A stretch of 64,000 nt of DNA from Agrostemma githago. Its lineage: Eukaryota; Streptophyta; Magnoliopsida; Caryophyllales; Caryophyllaceae. The notes under the pieces were generated by a model. That model did not search any database. It saw only the letters and a list, made by a program, of their open reading frames with translations, and was not told the DNA's origin. Where the stretch lies: contig OY288259.1 of the NCBI GenBank assembly GCA_958450325.1, forward strand, positions 28,700,734-28,764,733, given 5' to 3'. Below, piece by piece: positions 46,066 to 57,299 of this stretch (its first letter is position 1; each line of letters opens with the position of its first letter). A program made the position numbers and the translations under genes.

Positions 46066-47670
46066 TGATAAGTGTAGTTTGTAGTGCCTATCTCGTAGTG
46101 TTTTGGTCCCATTTTCCTTGTAGAATCGCTCCTTTGGAGCGGTTTATGGGCTACTTATGCTTTCTTTAGTTCGTTTCAGGTTCCCGAGACCGTTCATGAA
46201 GAGTAGGAGCGATTCCGACTCAATACATACACATTTTGGAGCCAACGAAGCTAAGGAAAGATGACTCGATGCCTTGGAATCGACCCCGAGACCTTGGGAC
46301 CCAATCCCGAGCCTTCGAGACCCGATCCCGAGTCCCGAGAATCGATGGGAAGTCCATGAGAACCAAGGAGGGACCAAATAGTTCAAATTGGAGGCCTACA
46401 AGACTCTTCCCGGACGGGTATGGCCTCATCCCGTCCGGGATGAAGGAGGATCGAAGTGCAGCTACTGGGGGCTGTTCCGGATCGGGAACATAAAATCCCG
46501 ATCGGGAATTCCCATAATCCCGATCGGGAATTTCTTTCCTAACCGGGAAAAGCTCCAGCTTGCCCGCCTTCAATTCTTTTCTTCTCCTTTTCATTTGTAA
46601 CCCTATATATACTCTTCCCTTGTTATGTTATCTTATGCTTTTCAGGAGAGACTAAACCCTAGAGAGATTAGCATAGAGTAGTGTAGATTAGTTCTTAGAT
46701 TATCGTTAATCATAGATTAATACTTGTAATTTGGGAATTCTTCAAGATCTTCACCAAGCTTGACAAACTTGGATGTTTGTTTTGGGTTCTTCCATTTATG
46801 CAAGTTTCTTTCTTCTTTTCATCTTTTAGTTTGGTATAATCTCTTTTCCTTTCTCTTGTTCATTGTTTTATTAATCAAGTTTGAATCTTTAGTTCTTGTT
46901 AGTGTTTAGTTCTTCATTCTTGATAGTTTCATTATGTTAGTTTTGTTGTTTGGTTTGATTCCTCTTGTTAGTGATAGTTTTAGTTTAGATATGTTAGAGT
47001 AGTGTTCTTGCTAGGGTTAGTAAGGTGATTAGGGTGTTAATTGGATGATTAAGGGATTGTTGGAGTTGTTGGTGGAAGATTTGGGTTTCTCCTTGGTTTG
47101 TTGCACATCACATGTTTGTTGAATTGCTTGAATGACTAAGTATGTACGAATGCTTGTTTTCTTGCCTTTCTCTTGTGGGTATTAGTTGTTTGTGGGTTCG
47201 GTCCCCTCATTAAGTTGCGAGAGCCCGGTGAGGACGACCCCTAGGCCGGTTTAAGTCGCGAGAGCCCGGATTCGACCTAGGTCTATAGCATGCTAGTACT
47301 CCGTTTGTGTTGTGTCGCCGAGTTGGGTTTTAGGTGGAATCTCTAGGTGAGTCTAAGTTGCGAGAGCCCGGGCATTACCTAGATTACCCTACTACCTCCT
47401 TCACCTCTAGTTCTCCTTCGACCATTCCGTTACCCCTTTGACCCCGACCTAACCCTAGCCCGTTCTCCTTTGTTTGTTTCCTTTGTTTAGACCTAGTTTA
47501 GTCCTTAGCCTTCCCCTTAGAATAGCTTGTCTCGAACTTAGTCCTAGACCGTAGCATACCTTAGTCCGACCTCCCGTCCCTGTGGATTCGACCCGACTTA
47601 CCCTAGCTACCCTAGTTAGGTTAGTTGGTTTTATTTGACGGTTGGGATTCACGACAAATCCCTCCCATCA
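46066..47670 (+). repeat. 3' LTR of element B, 1605 bp
   Basis: Same length as the 5' LTR, with about 15 substitutions counted by eye and no indels. Confidence 0.95.
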
Positions 47671-47675
47671 TGAGT

Positions 47676-49936
47676 TGCTAACCGATTGGTACGGCAACTA
47701 TCCTTTCTTTTCCGTCTTTTATAGCTTATCTTCCTTTGTTCGTTCCCTTCCCCTTATACACTTTTGTGTCAAGGTGGCCCTCGGGGCCTTGGTAGTTATT
47801 GCCCCCGACTCTCGATGACGTGACTACATCGAGAGTCCTTTCAAAATCCAAATTTGCAAGAATTTTCACTTTTTCTTTAATTTTACTTTCTTTTGTTTGG
47901 ATTTAGTCGGATTCGGGCGGAATCCGGGCTAGGTGACTTGATTACACCTAGTCCTCCCCTCCCATTTCTTTTTATTTCCTTCTTTCTATTTCTTCCCCCA
48001 TCCATATCTTTTCTCGTCTCGGCCCATGGTGACTTAACTACATCCTGGCCGGACACATTCTACCTTTTCTCTGCTTTTCTTTTTGATTTTTAGTTTTATT
48101 TTCGTAGTTTCTCTTCTTTTTTAGCGTCTCTATACAATACGATCGAGCATGAGGAAATTGCTCGGTTTAAGTGTGGGGGAGCGATATTCTAGTGTAGTTT
48201 AGTTTTATTTTCGTAGTTTTTTCGAAAAATCTTAAAAAACACTAAAAATTTGAAAAATTTCACAAAAATCAAAAAGATTTTCTTTTGTGTCTTTTCCTTT
48301 TGTGTCGTTGTGTCGTTCTTATGTTGTGGTGTGTGTGTTTTGCCTCCCTTTTTCCTTTTAGGTCGCTTGATCGCCGTTAACTTTGGAAGGCTTTCAGGAC
48401 ATCCGGTAACACCTTTTATCCCTTTTCCTCTTTACCTCTTGTGATGTTCGGAGGAGATTTGTGATGATGTGTGCTCGGGTGGAGCTTTGTATAGTTTGAT
48501 GTTGATTTGGTAGCTTGTTTGAAAATTTGGGGTGGTGTTTGTTCTCTTTATGTGTGTGTTTTGTTTTGTCTTGTTTTGTTGCCTTTGCCTCTTTTTCTTT
48601 CGTTTTCGTCGTGTCTTCGTCTTGTGAAGTGTAGTTGTGTCTAGTGTGTAAAAAGGTTTTCGAAAACCCGGTTTTGAGGCTAGTGTGCAAGTGTTTACTT
48701 TCCCTTTCTAGTAGTATGAATCGAGTCTTGGACTTTAGTCTAGTAGAATGACCCTAAATCAATAGTTTCGTTGGTCCTTTACCTTGAGTCCACCTAGCTT
48801 ACTAGGGATTTACTACGAGATTTGCATTTTGACCATTATGACTACCCACGGTGTGAAAAGGCCTTGGTTGCCGAGTCCCATCCCTTAGGTGACCGTGTTC
48901 GGAATTGTTTATTAGTCCAAGTTCTCCCCTTTTTGTGGGTTTGAAGGGAAAGCGCGCTCCCGACTTATCCATTCCCCTACCTCCTACACATTTCCACAAA
49001 ATAAAGTTGCAATTTGTTGAAATCTCTTTCTTAGTTGCAAAGAAACGCCTAAAACTCAAATCTAGCCAAAAGGGCAAAGAAAAGAAAATGAAAGAAAGAA
49101 AAGATTGAAGTAAAAGAAAAGGCACAAAAAGTCAAAAAGAAAATACAAAAGATGAAAAAGAAATGGCATAGCAACACACAAAGTAAAAATGCAAAAGAAA
49201 GAAAAATGCCAAAAGAAAACTGTCTCACAAAAAGAATCCCCACTTCTCAAAAATAAGCCTTTTTCCGATCGTTACCGTGAAGAGCCTACCAAAGGACCGA
49301 GTCCCTAGGAAGGATGATAGCGGTAATGATCGGTCTTCCCTCATTTTGCAAACCTATCCACCTTTTTACTTGGACTAGTTGAGCGGTTTTGGGCATGGGA
49401 CGACCCTCTTGGCTCATCGCTAAAGGGGGCGGGGTCTCACTTACCTACAGTGTCGACTAACACCGTGGTTCATCCTTCTCCATCCCGCCAATCGTCCCGT
49501 AGTACGTTCTTAGAAGGTTAGGAGGACCTAGGTAAGTTACCAACGTTTTTATTGCTTTGTTGTCATACTATTAGGGTTTAGTTCATTTCAATTTGTATGA
49601 TTAGCTTGGGAACGTTGTCACTTGCCTTGAGTCCTAAACCAGTGCTTCTTTCACCGCTTCTTTGAGGGAAGCGGTATTTGTTTCCTTTTGGGTGCAACCG
49701 ATTATTTGTTTGTTTGTATGTTTGTTTGTTTATGTGTTCTTGTGTCCGGTTGCATCCACGGTTTTGTCGCAAGACCTTACTTGCCTTGCGGAGTGCACTT
49801 TTCCTCTAAGTGTACTCGCGTGAGTTGAGAGGGCGTAGGGTGCGCTAATACCCACTCGGTTATTAGTCTAGTTTCTTTTAGTTTTTAGTTAGTTGGTGCT
49901 TACTCGAGGGGGAGTAAGGGTTAAGTGTGGGGGAGT
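47676..49936 (+). other. Non-coding 3' region of element A, second part
   Basis: Continues element A after the B insertion. Homologous to 43820-46065 of B, including the internal TTAAGTGTGGGGGAG (48167-48181), the purine-rich stretch (49070-49200) and the terminal polypurine tract (49921-49935). No ORF of note. Confidence 0.85.
48167..48181 (+). promoter_or_regulatory. Internal copy of the polypurine tract in element A
   Basis: TTAAGTGTGGGGGAG followed by CGATATTCTAGT, as in element B; 1754 bases before the terminal copy at 49921-49935. Confidence 0.8.
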
Positions 49937-51565
49937 TTATAAGTGTATTTTGTAGTGCCTATTTTGTTGTGTTTGGTCCCTTTTTACCTTGTGAAATCGC
50001 TCTATGGAGCGGTTTCTGGGCTACTCATGCTTCCTTTAGTTCGTTTTAGGTTCCCGAGACCGTTCATGGAGAATTGGAACGATTCCGACTCGTTTCACAC
50101 ACTTTTGGAGCCAACGAAGAGAAGGAACGATCACTCGGTGCCTTGGATTCGATCCCGAGATCTTGGGACCCTTTCCCGAGCCCCTTAGACTCGATTCCGA
50201 GCCCCGTGAATCGTCGGGAAGCCCATGAGAAGCAAGGAGAGACCTTACAGATCTTATTGGAGGCCTACAAGGTCCTTCCCGGGCGAGAAGAGTACCCATC
50301 CCGACCGGGAAGGAGTGCGTGTTTACATAGGCTGCTGTTTAGGCCGTCCCGACCGGGACCATTCCGTCCCGACCGGGAAGGATGGCCCATCCCGACCGGG
50401 ACCAATCCTTCCCGATCGGGATGGAGTAGCTGTAGCCTCGTGACTTTCTTTTCTTCTCCTTAACTCTTGTAACCTTATAAATACTTCTCCCTTGTATTGT
50501 CTAAGCATCTTACATTACCATACTTTAATATAAACCCTAGATAGAGTGCCTCCTCTCATTAGCTTAATCTTTTCTCTAAACTTTTGTTAATCTTAGATTA
50601 ATCTAGTTAATTAGTCTTGTATTAAGAAGATTCTTGAAGATTCATCCAAGCTTGACAACCTTGGAGATTTGCTTGTTTGGGTTTCTTATTAATGCAAGTT
50701 CTCATCTTTTTTATCTACTTGTTAGTTGGTATAACTTCTTTTCTCTTAATCTTTGTTAATCTTCCAAGTTTTAATCTTTACTTATTGTTTATTGTTCTTG
50801 TTTGTTCTTTATGGATGTTTTGATTATCATGATGATTTCTCTTGTTAGTGATAGATTTAGTTTCACAATGTGTGAGTAGATTCCTTGTGGGGTTAGTAGG
50901 GGGATTAAGTGTGGATTATGGGTGATTAGGGTTGATTATGGGTAAAGGTGATTCCTTTGTTGCTAGTCACATATTGGGCACACTATGTGTTTGTTGTATT
51001 GCTTGTGTGGGTAGTAGTGGCCAATGCTTCTCATACTTGTGTTCCTCTCCTCATTGTTTGACTAATTTGTGATTGAATCCTTATGTTTTGAGTAGCATCT
51101 AGCATGAGTGTTCGGGTCTAGTCTTAGACACGAGAGTGCGGACTTAGGCTTTGGCGCGAGATCGCAAACCGACCTTAGTAACTAAGAGATACCTACACCC
51201 TTGATTACCCAATCACCCTACTACACTTAAGAACCCGACCTAACCCTACTCCCTTTCATATTTGATTTATCCTTCTAGTTAGTTATCATTTCTTTAGTTC
51301 GTTTGCTTAGTTAATCTTTAGTTGTTTCATTTAGCTCTCATCATACATAGTATATTGTTATTCCACTTTCATCACCTTCAACCATCATAGTTTGTCAATT
51401 ATCATCTTCTTTGTGTTTGTTTGTGTGACTTAGCCTTGTTATTAGGTCGACCTAGTCTAGACAACCTTAACCGTCTCCGTGGACACGACCCGACTTACCC
51501 TAGCTACCCGTTAGGTATAGTTGGTTAATATTGATCGGTAGGACCCACGACAATCCTTACCATCA
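49937..51565 (+). repeat. 3' LTR of element A, 1629 bp
   Basis: Pairs with 34230-35839. Its first bases are TTATAAG, a TG to TT change of the terminus. It has one more 20-bp quasi-palindrome unit than the 5' LTR (50275-50422 holds six units), which accounts for the length difference together with one single-base deletion. Confidence 0.93.
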
Positions 51566-52755
51566 CATGCTTTCGTAGCCTAGGTTCCGATCGGGCTCTC
51601 GCTACTTAAACAGCCTAGGGGTCATCCTCACAATGCTCTCGCTACTAATGAGGGAACCAAACCAACCAACCAAACAAACACATACAAGAGAAGAAGCAAG
51701 AAAAACAAGGATTGATCATCTCTAGTCTCACAAGCATTTCATCAAACATGTGGAGTGCAAGGTAAATGGGAAACAACAAAAACAACATCTAGTACCACCC
51801 ATCTCACCCTAATCATCCCTAATCACACCAAATCCCCCTACTAACCCTAGGGGACAACTACTCACACATATCTAAACTAAAACAAACACAAACAAGAGAA
51901 ACAATCACAAGAACAAAAGAAACATTCATAATGAAGAACAAGGATGAACAACAAACGTAAACAAAGATGAAAACTTGAATAACAATAAAGATTAAGAGAA
52001 AAGAGTAGAGAAGGACTATACCAAACTACAAAGGATGAAAAGATGAGAACTTGTATATAAAGAACCCCCAAAACATCCACCAATGTTGTCAAGATTGAAT
52101 GGATTCTTCAAGAGATCCCTTAATACAAGATTAACTAACTAGATTAAGGACTAATCTACAATAATATAAGCTAATCTAACCTAAAGTAGTCTAGGGTTTA
52201 GTGGGTAATGTCTAAAATAACATAAGATAGTGTAACAATACAAGGGGGGGTATTTATAGGGTTATAATGAATAGGGAAGAAGGAAAAGCGAAACAGCTCT
52301 TCGCTGAGCCCATCCCGGTCGGGATGGAGGTGATCCCGGTCTGGATGAGGGTGGTCCCGGTCGGGATGGCCCTCCAGAAGGTCGTCTCTTCTTTGCACTT
52401 CATCCCGGTCGAGATGGGGTCCTTCCCGACCGGGATGGGTCATGTAGGCTTCAAATATGATACCTTAGGTCCCTCCTTGTTCTTGTTAGGCTTCTCATCG
52501 ATTCTCGGTGCTCGGGAATGGGTCTTGAGGGCTCGGGATCGAGTCTAGGCCACCGAGTGATCGTCGCTTCTCTTCGTTGGCTCCAAATGCGTCGAAAACG
52601 AGTCTTAATAGTTCCCTTTCTCTATGATAGGCCGTTAGAACCTAAAATAAGATAGAAGAAGCGTAAGTACCCTCGAAAATCGCTCCAAAGAGCGATTTCA
52701 CAAGAGAATCCGGAACCAAACACAACAAATAAGCACTACAAAACACACTTATCTA

Positions 52756-53180
52756 TCCCTGAGGCATAGCAACAACAATTTTGTCCTAGGGGTCAGAGGC
52801 ATCCCGAAAGACAGCTACTCGAGTGGAGACTGACGCCCCCGAGGAGTTTTGCCCAAGGGATCTTAGTGATCCCTGAGGCACAGCAACAATAATTTTGTCC
52901 TAGGGGTCAGAGGCATCCCAAAAGACAGCTACTCGAGTGGAGACTGACGCCCTCGAGGAGTTTTGCCCAAGGGATATTAGTAATCCCGGAGGCATAGCAA
53001 CAACGATTTTATCCTAGGGGTTAGAGGCATCCCGAAAGACAGTCATTCGAGTTGAGACCGACGCCCTCAAATAGTTTTATATCACTTTATTCTTGTCCTA
53101 GGGGTCATAAGCATCCCAAAGACGGCCGCTCGAGTGGAGACTAACGCCCTCGAACGTTTTGGGTTCATAAGCATCCCAAG
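52756..53180 (+). repeat. 114-bp tandem repeat, three full copies plus a degenerate one
   Basis: Units start at 52756, 52870 and 52984 (TCCCTGAGGCA or TCCCGGAGGCA), each containing TTTTGTCCTAGGGGTCAGAGG and CTCGAGTGGAGACTGACGCC. A fourth, shorter unit follows. The array lies upstream of the polypurine tract of element D (57285-57299), i.e. in its 3' UTR, where Tat/Ogre elements are known to carry variable tandem repeats. Element C's LTR abuts its left end. Confidence 0.9.
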
Positions 53181-53262
53181 TAAAAGCAAATACATTTACA
53201 CCTAACACATAAAAGCGCTTAAAATTAAACAAAACCTTAAATTAACCGAAGAAGACAAAGTG
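53181..53262 (+). other. 3'-UTR of family-2 element D, before LTR J
   Basis: Short AT-rich link between the 114-bp array and LTR J, ending with AAGTG, the probable duplicated target. Confidence 0.5.
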
Positions 53263-56200
53263 TGTAATCCCCTAGAAAATCTAACGCAATACAGTGGCGG
53301 AAACACAGTAGATTTGGGATTAAAACACACCGATGTTCTATATTTTAATTAAAGAACGGTTAGTCAATACAGAGGCCACTTTTTACAAAAGGTCTAAAAT
53401 AAATATTCTCCAAACAGGGTTACAAAAATCCATAAATAAACATGAACAAAGAAAGAGTAGGATTATGCTACTCGCTAGATCACACCCAAAACCCAGCAGC
53501 AAATACATGTCATGTTATAAACATAACGGCCACGTCAGTGGGGAGTAACTCGGACGTTCTCCCAGCCATATTATATTATATGGAAAAATAATAGTATTAT
53601 TATATCAAAATACTTAAAATGATATAATAAAATAAGTTCTCAGAGGAAACTTAAAGCACTTGCCAACCTGCAAGTCAAAATCAACCGATAATAATAATAT
53701 ATTCAAAAATGGCGTTATGGAAATTCGGTCAGTGTGCACAACGCTAGACTTTCACTAGGATAATACTGGAAACTAGTTTCGAGAACTATAGACTTAACTC
53801 ATAACAGAATCCAGTCTCTAACTAGGCAACTCAACTATAACAGGACTGCGTGCAGCGAGGTCCTGGTTTAAGTGGTATACACCCCTCCTGGATACAAACC
53901 ATATCCAGTTCAACCCGATGCGACTTACACGATGCGATATCTAAGTTTAAGGGCACAATGCACACTCTCCTGAACACAAACCATGCTCAGTTCAACAACA
54001 AATGTGCCCCATAAAGACACACCAGCCTTACAGTTGATGGCAAAAACGTACATCTCAGACTATATTACTCTAACCCCACACTTGTCCTTATTCCATAACT
54101 CCAAAACAAACATTATCGATATTCAAAAATAAATAATCATCTTAAATAATATGAAGATAAAAAGGAATAAACATTTTATATTAAAATGGAAACTTTCAAT
54201 CAATAGAAAGTTACTAATTTTAGAAACTTACTTAAAATAGAAATTCTTATAGAAAATACGTAGGTTATTAAAATTAGTGGAATGTATAGAAATGACATTT
54301 CTAACAAAATTAATATTTTATTATTATCGCCGTTATCGTAACTTTAATATATTTCTAAATTCGTTACTCAAAATATAAATAAAATATAATAAGTCAATAT
54401 ATAGTATTTTATAAATAATTAGGAAATCGAGTTAAAACTATAAATTTTAGAAAAGAGATGTTTTAAGAAAAACGATATCAAAATTAATTGAGTCGACGAG
54501 TTTTATAAATGAAATGAATTTTACTAAGGTTTCAAATTATTTTTAGCAAATAGCTTTTATTAATAAATAATACGAATTTTACTAAAATAGTCAATTGTAA
54601 ACAAATAAGAAATTATTAGTGAAAATAGTCTCGACTAAAAATATATTTAAAAAAAATCGACTATTTTCCCATTTATTAGTATAAATCGTAAAATGAAAAT
54701 TAATTTATTTAAACGAGTACACAAACCTCAATTATAATATAAAAAAACGATTTTGAGTTAAAATTATAAATTAACGAAATATGAAGAAAATATGAAATCG
54801 ATATTATACTAGTGTCACGATAACCAACAAAATATTACAACGATCGTAAATAATTAAATTACCAACGATTTAAAAAAAAATATCGTAAGTCGTAAAATAT
54901 TTATAAGGCATACGATTTAAAAGAATATGTTTAGCAAATAATAAATAGCTAAAATTAGAAAACCGAAGTTAAAATATTTACTACATACTACTACTCAAAC
55001 ATACGATATAAAATCGAGTAACGTCCTAAAGTTACCTTGAGTCAAAATTCGAATCGCTCTCGTACTTGTCCACTAGTATTGTCCGAGCTCCAAAACATCA
55101 ATAGCACGCCTTAACCTTCGTGTCGTGAATCGTTAGCCTTCCAAGTGTGCTCCACTAAGAAATTCGAGATATAAAGAAACATAAATGAAGAAATCGAAAT
55201 AAGGAATGTTCGAAATGAAATGAATAGAGATGACATGGAACGACAAGGAAAAGTAGCTTAAAGAAGATCGACAATTGAGAACGAAAACAAGGAATATAAG
55301 AGGGGAATAGAAGGAGGAAGCAGATCGAGAAGACAAGGGAAAACAGCAGAATCGACAACAACAAAGCAAACCAGCAGCAGCAGCGTAAAAACAGTACAAA
55401 TACAATGACGTAAGCAACGGAAATCGACTGTGCAACAGCAGAAAAGAGCACGAAACAACAGCAGACAATGCAACAGCAGTCATCAGCAGCAAAGGGAAGA
55501 AGAGGAAGAAAAAGAAGAAAGGAAGGACAAGAAGAAGCAGCAGCACAAAATAACGAAGAAGAAGAAGAGAAGCAGCAACAGTACGGACAACAAAACCACA
55601 AGACGGATGAACACAACGGAATGCGAACAGATGTCATAAATGAATGACAATTCAAGAAGAAGAAAAACGAGGCAACAAAATGACGTACGCAAGGTGCACA
55701 CGTATCATGAAAAGTAGAGGAAGGGGATGACGAGAATGGTATGAAACAATACGTACAGCAGCAGTACTAGTTGAAAACAGTAGCAGCAAAAAGGACAAAG
55801 GAAAACGGAGAGAAGAAGAGGAGAGGCAGACATAAACGCGATAACAGCAAAAGGATCGGCAACGTCAATCGACATATAGCAGCGAATTGAAAAGCGACAG
55901 ATGAAGGATAAGAAAACGAGAAAAGACGGGGAAGAAGGAAGATGAAAACAACATCAACAACAACAATTGCAGCAGTAGTAGCATCACGCAGCAGCAGGAC
56001 AAACATGGACACACGGATAGAAGTCACAGTAATTGCGTACAAAAGCACCGGCAACACAGACAACAACACGGCAGCAGGGATCACGGACAAGGAGGAAAAA
56101 GAAGGAGAAGACGAGGAAGAAGATGAAAACGGAGAAGGGGAAGGTTACCTCTCGCAACTGCAACAGGGGAAGGACGAACAAAAGAGCAGAATCACAGAAA

Positions 56201-57059
56201 CAGAGGAGGAAGAGCAAGAACCGACATGGCTGATTAATTGACAAAGATGGGTGAACAACAAGAATAAAGACGGTGTGCCAGAAAGAAGGGGAGTAGGCTG
56301 GAGATAAAAACAAGTAGAGGGAAGAGGTGCGATAAAAGGAGACGAAAAGGGGGGGAATGAATGATGATGGGGAGCTGAATGTGAAAGGGGAGTGTGAAAT
56401 GGTGAAACGGTGGAGTCACAAAAGAAGATAAGGGAAATCAATCACCTTGGTCCCACGAATTAAATAAAAGTTTGGAAAACGGAGTTAGAAACACGGATTT
56501 AAATAAATTCCGAATCGATAAGTTGACTGACCCACGAATCTGGTTAAAATGAGTTAATAAAATTAATAAATAATTGGACCGTCAAATAAAATGAGTAAAT
56601 AAAGTACTCGAGATGAAAACGGAGATGATAGAAATAAATAATTACACGATCAAATAGTATTTCCCGATAAATAATAAATCTTCGATAAAGTGAATTAAAT
56701 TTATTTCTCGAGTAAAGGTAATAAATATTTTGACGAAACTTAAAATAAATTAGCTTCGAGCCGAAAAATAGAAAAATCGAGATTAAAAATAAATAAATAA
56801 AAATAATTTAGAATTTAAATCATCGAAATAGACTTTCGATAAGCATTTAATTAAATGTATAAACTGAATCGAAACAAAAATAAAAATATGTTTTAAATAT
56901 AAGAAGAGTTTCCGAGTCAAATAGAGTTTTAGGATTTTGAAACGATTAAACGATAAATTCATTTTAATAATAATTTTGAGAATTACGAGTTAAATCGTTA
57001 AAATAAAAATATGAACATAATTTTAATTTAATTTAATTTATAAAATCAGGGGTGTTACA
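53263..57059 (-). mobile_element. Family-1 solo LTR J, 3797 bp, uninterrupted
   Basis: Plus-strand ends TGTAATCCCCTAG and AATCAGGGGTGTTACA. The flanking pentamers are AAGTG and AAGCG, a duplication with one change. It is the only complete, uninterrupted family-1 LTR here and serves as the reference for F, H, I and K. The middle (about 55300-56240) is rich in GAA, CAG and CAA tracts on the plus strand, giving long Leu/Ser/Phe-rich minus-strand ORFs that are not genes. Confidence 0.9.
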
Positions 57060-57299
57060 AAGCGCACGCGCACAAAGAATCAAGAACGAGATGAAAAGCA
57101 ACGGCCCGGGCCCAAGCAAACAACCGCAAGCAAAGACGTCAGGTATGACTTCTAAACTTTGGCTGACGAGCCTCGACGCACAGTCTAACGGACATAAAAC
57201 GACCCGACCGGACAGCCACCAGGTCGTAATCTTCGATTGACCTGGGTGGCTATACTTTGACTTTCGCCTTGTCCAAGCCTCAGTCAAAGTGGGGGCTTC
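57060..57299 (+). mobile_element. 3' end of the interior of family-2 element D, with polypurine tract
   Basis: Ends with CAAAGTGGGGGCTTC directly before the LTR start TGTAGACACC, the polypurine tract. Joined through LTR J to the 114-bp repeats. The rest of the element (gag-pol, 5' LTR) was lost or replaced when C inserted or by deletion. Confidence 0.75.

Larger units (their letters stand above)
40045..47670 (+). mobile_element. Athila-like element B, intact, TGAGT duplication, nested in A
   Basis: 5' LTR 40045-41649 and 3' LTR 46066-47670, both exactly 1605 bp, with TGAGT at 40040-40044 and 47671-47675. It has an Asp-tRNA primer site and a polypurine tract (AAGTGTGGGGGAG) next to the 3' LTR. 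The interior of 4.4 kb holds one ORF (41856-43088) and about 3 kb of non-coding DNA. By eye the LTRs differ at about 15 positions and have no indels, so this is a young insertion. It lacks gag core, protease, RT and integrase and must have been moved in trans. Confidence 0.97.
34230..51565 (+). mobile_element. Athila-like LTR retrotransposon A, complete ends, CATGC duplication
   Basis: 5' LTR 34230-35839, 3' LTR 49937-51565, with CATGC on both sides (34225-34229, 51566-51570). It has an Asp-tRNA primer site, a gag-protease ORF and a polypurine tract. Element B (40045-47670) interrupts it; without B it is about 9.7 kb. No reverse transcriptase, RNase H or integrase is present, so A was non-autonomous. 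By eye the two LTRs differ at about 30 of 1609 shared positions plus one 20-bp unit and one single-base indel. Confidence 0.95.
33923..52754 (-). mobile_element. 5' LTR of element C, split by element A
   Basis: Two pieces, 33923-34224 and 51571-52754, together about 1.49 kb, resemble LTRs A and B in reverse (GGAGCCAACGAAGAGAAG; CGCTCTTTGGAGCG). They are separated by element A plus its 5-bp duplication. The outer terminus near 52754 is mutated (CACTTATCT instead of CACTTATCA). The LTR is followed by the Asp primer site at 33902. Confidence 0.85.

Noticed and set aside
55133..56441. Several 60-166 codon ORFs on both strands
   Set aside because: Same triplet-tract region of LTR J; no conserved frame between LTR copies.
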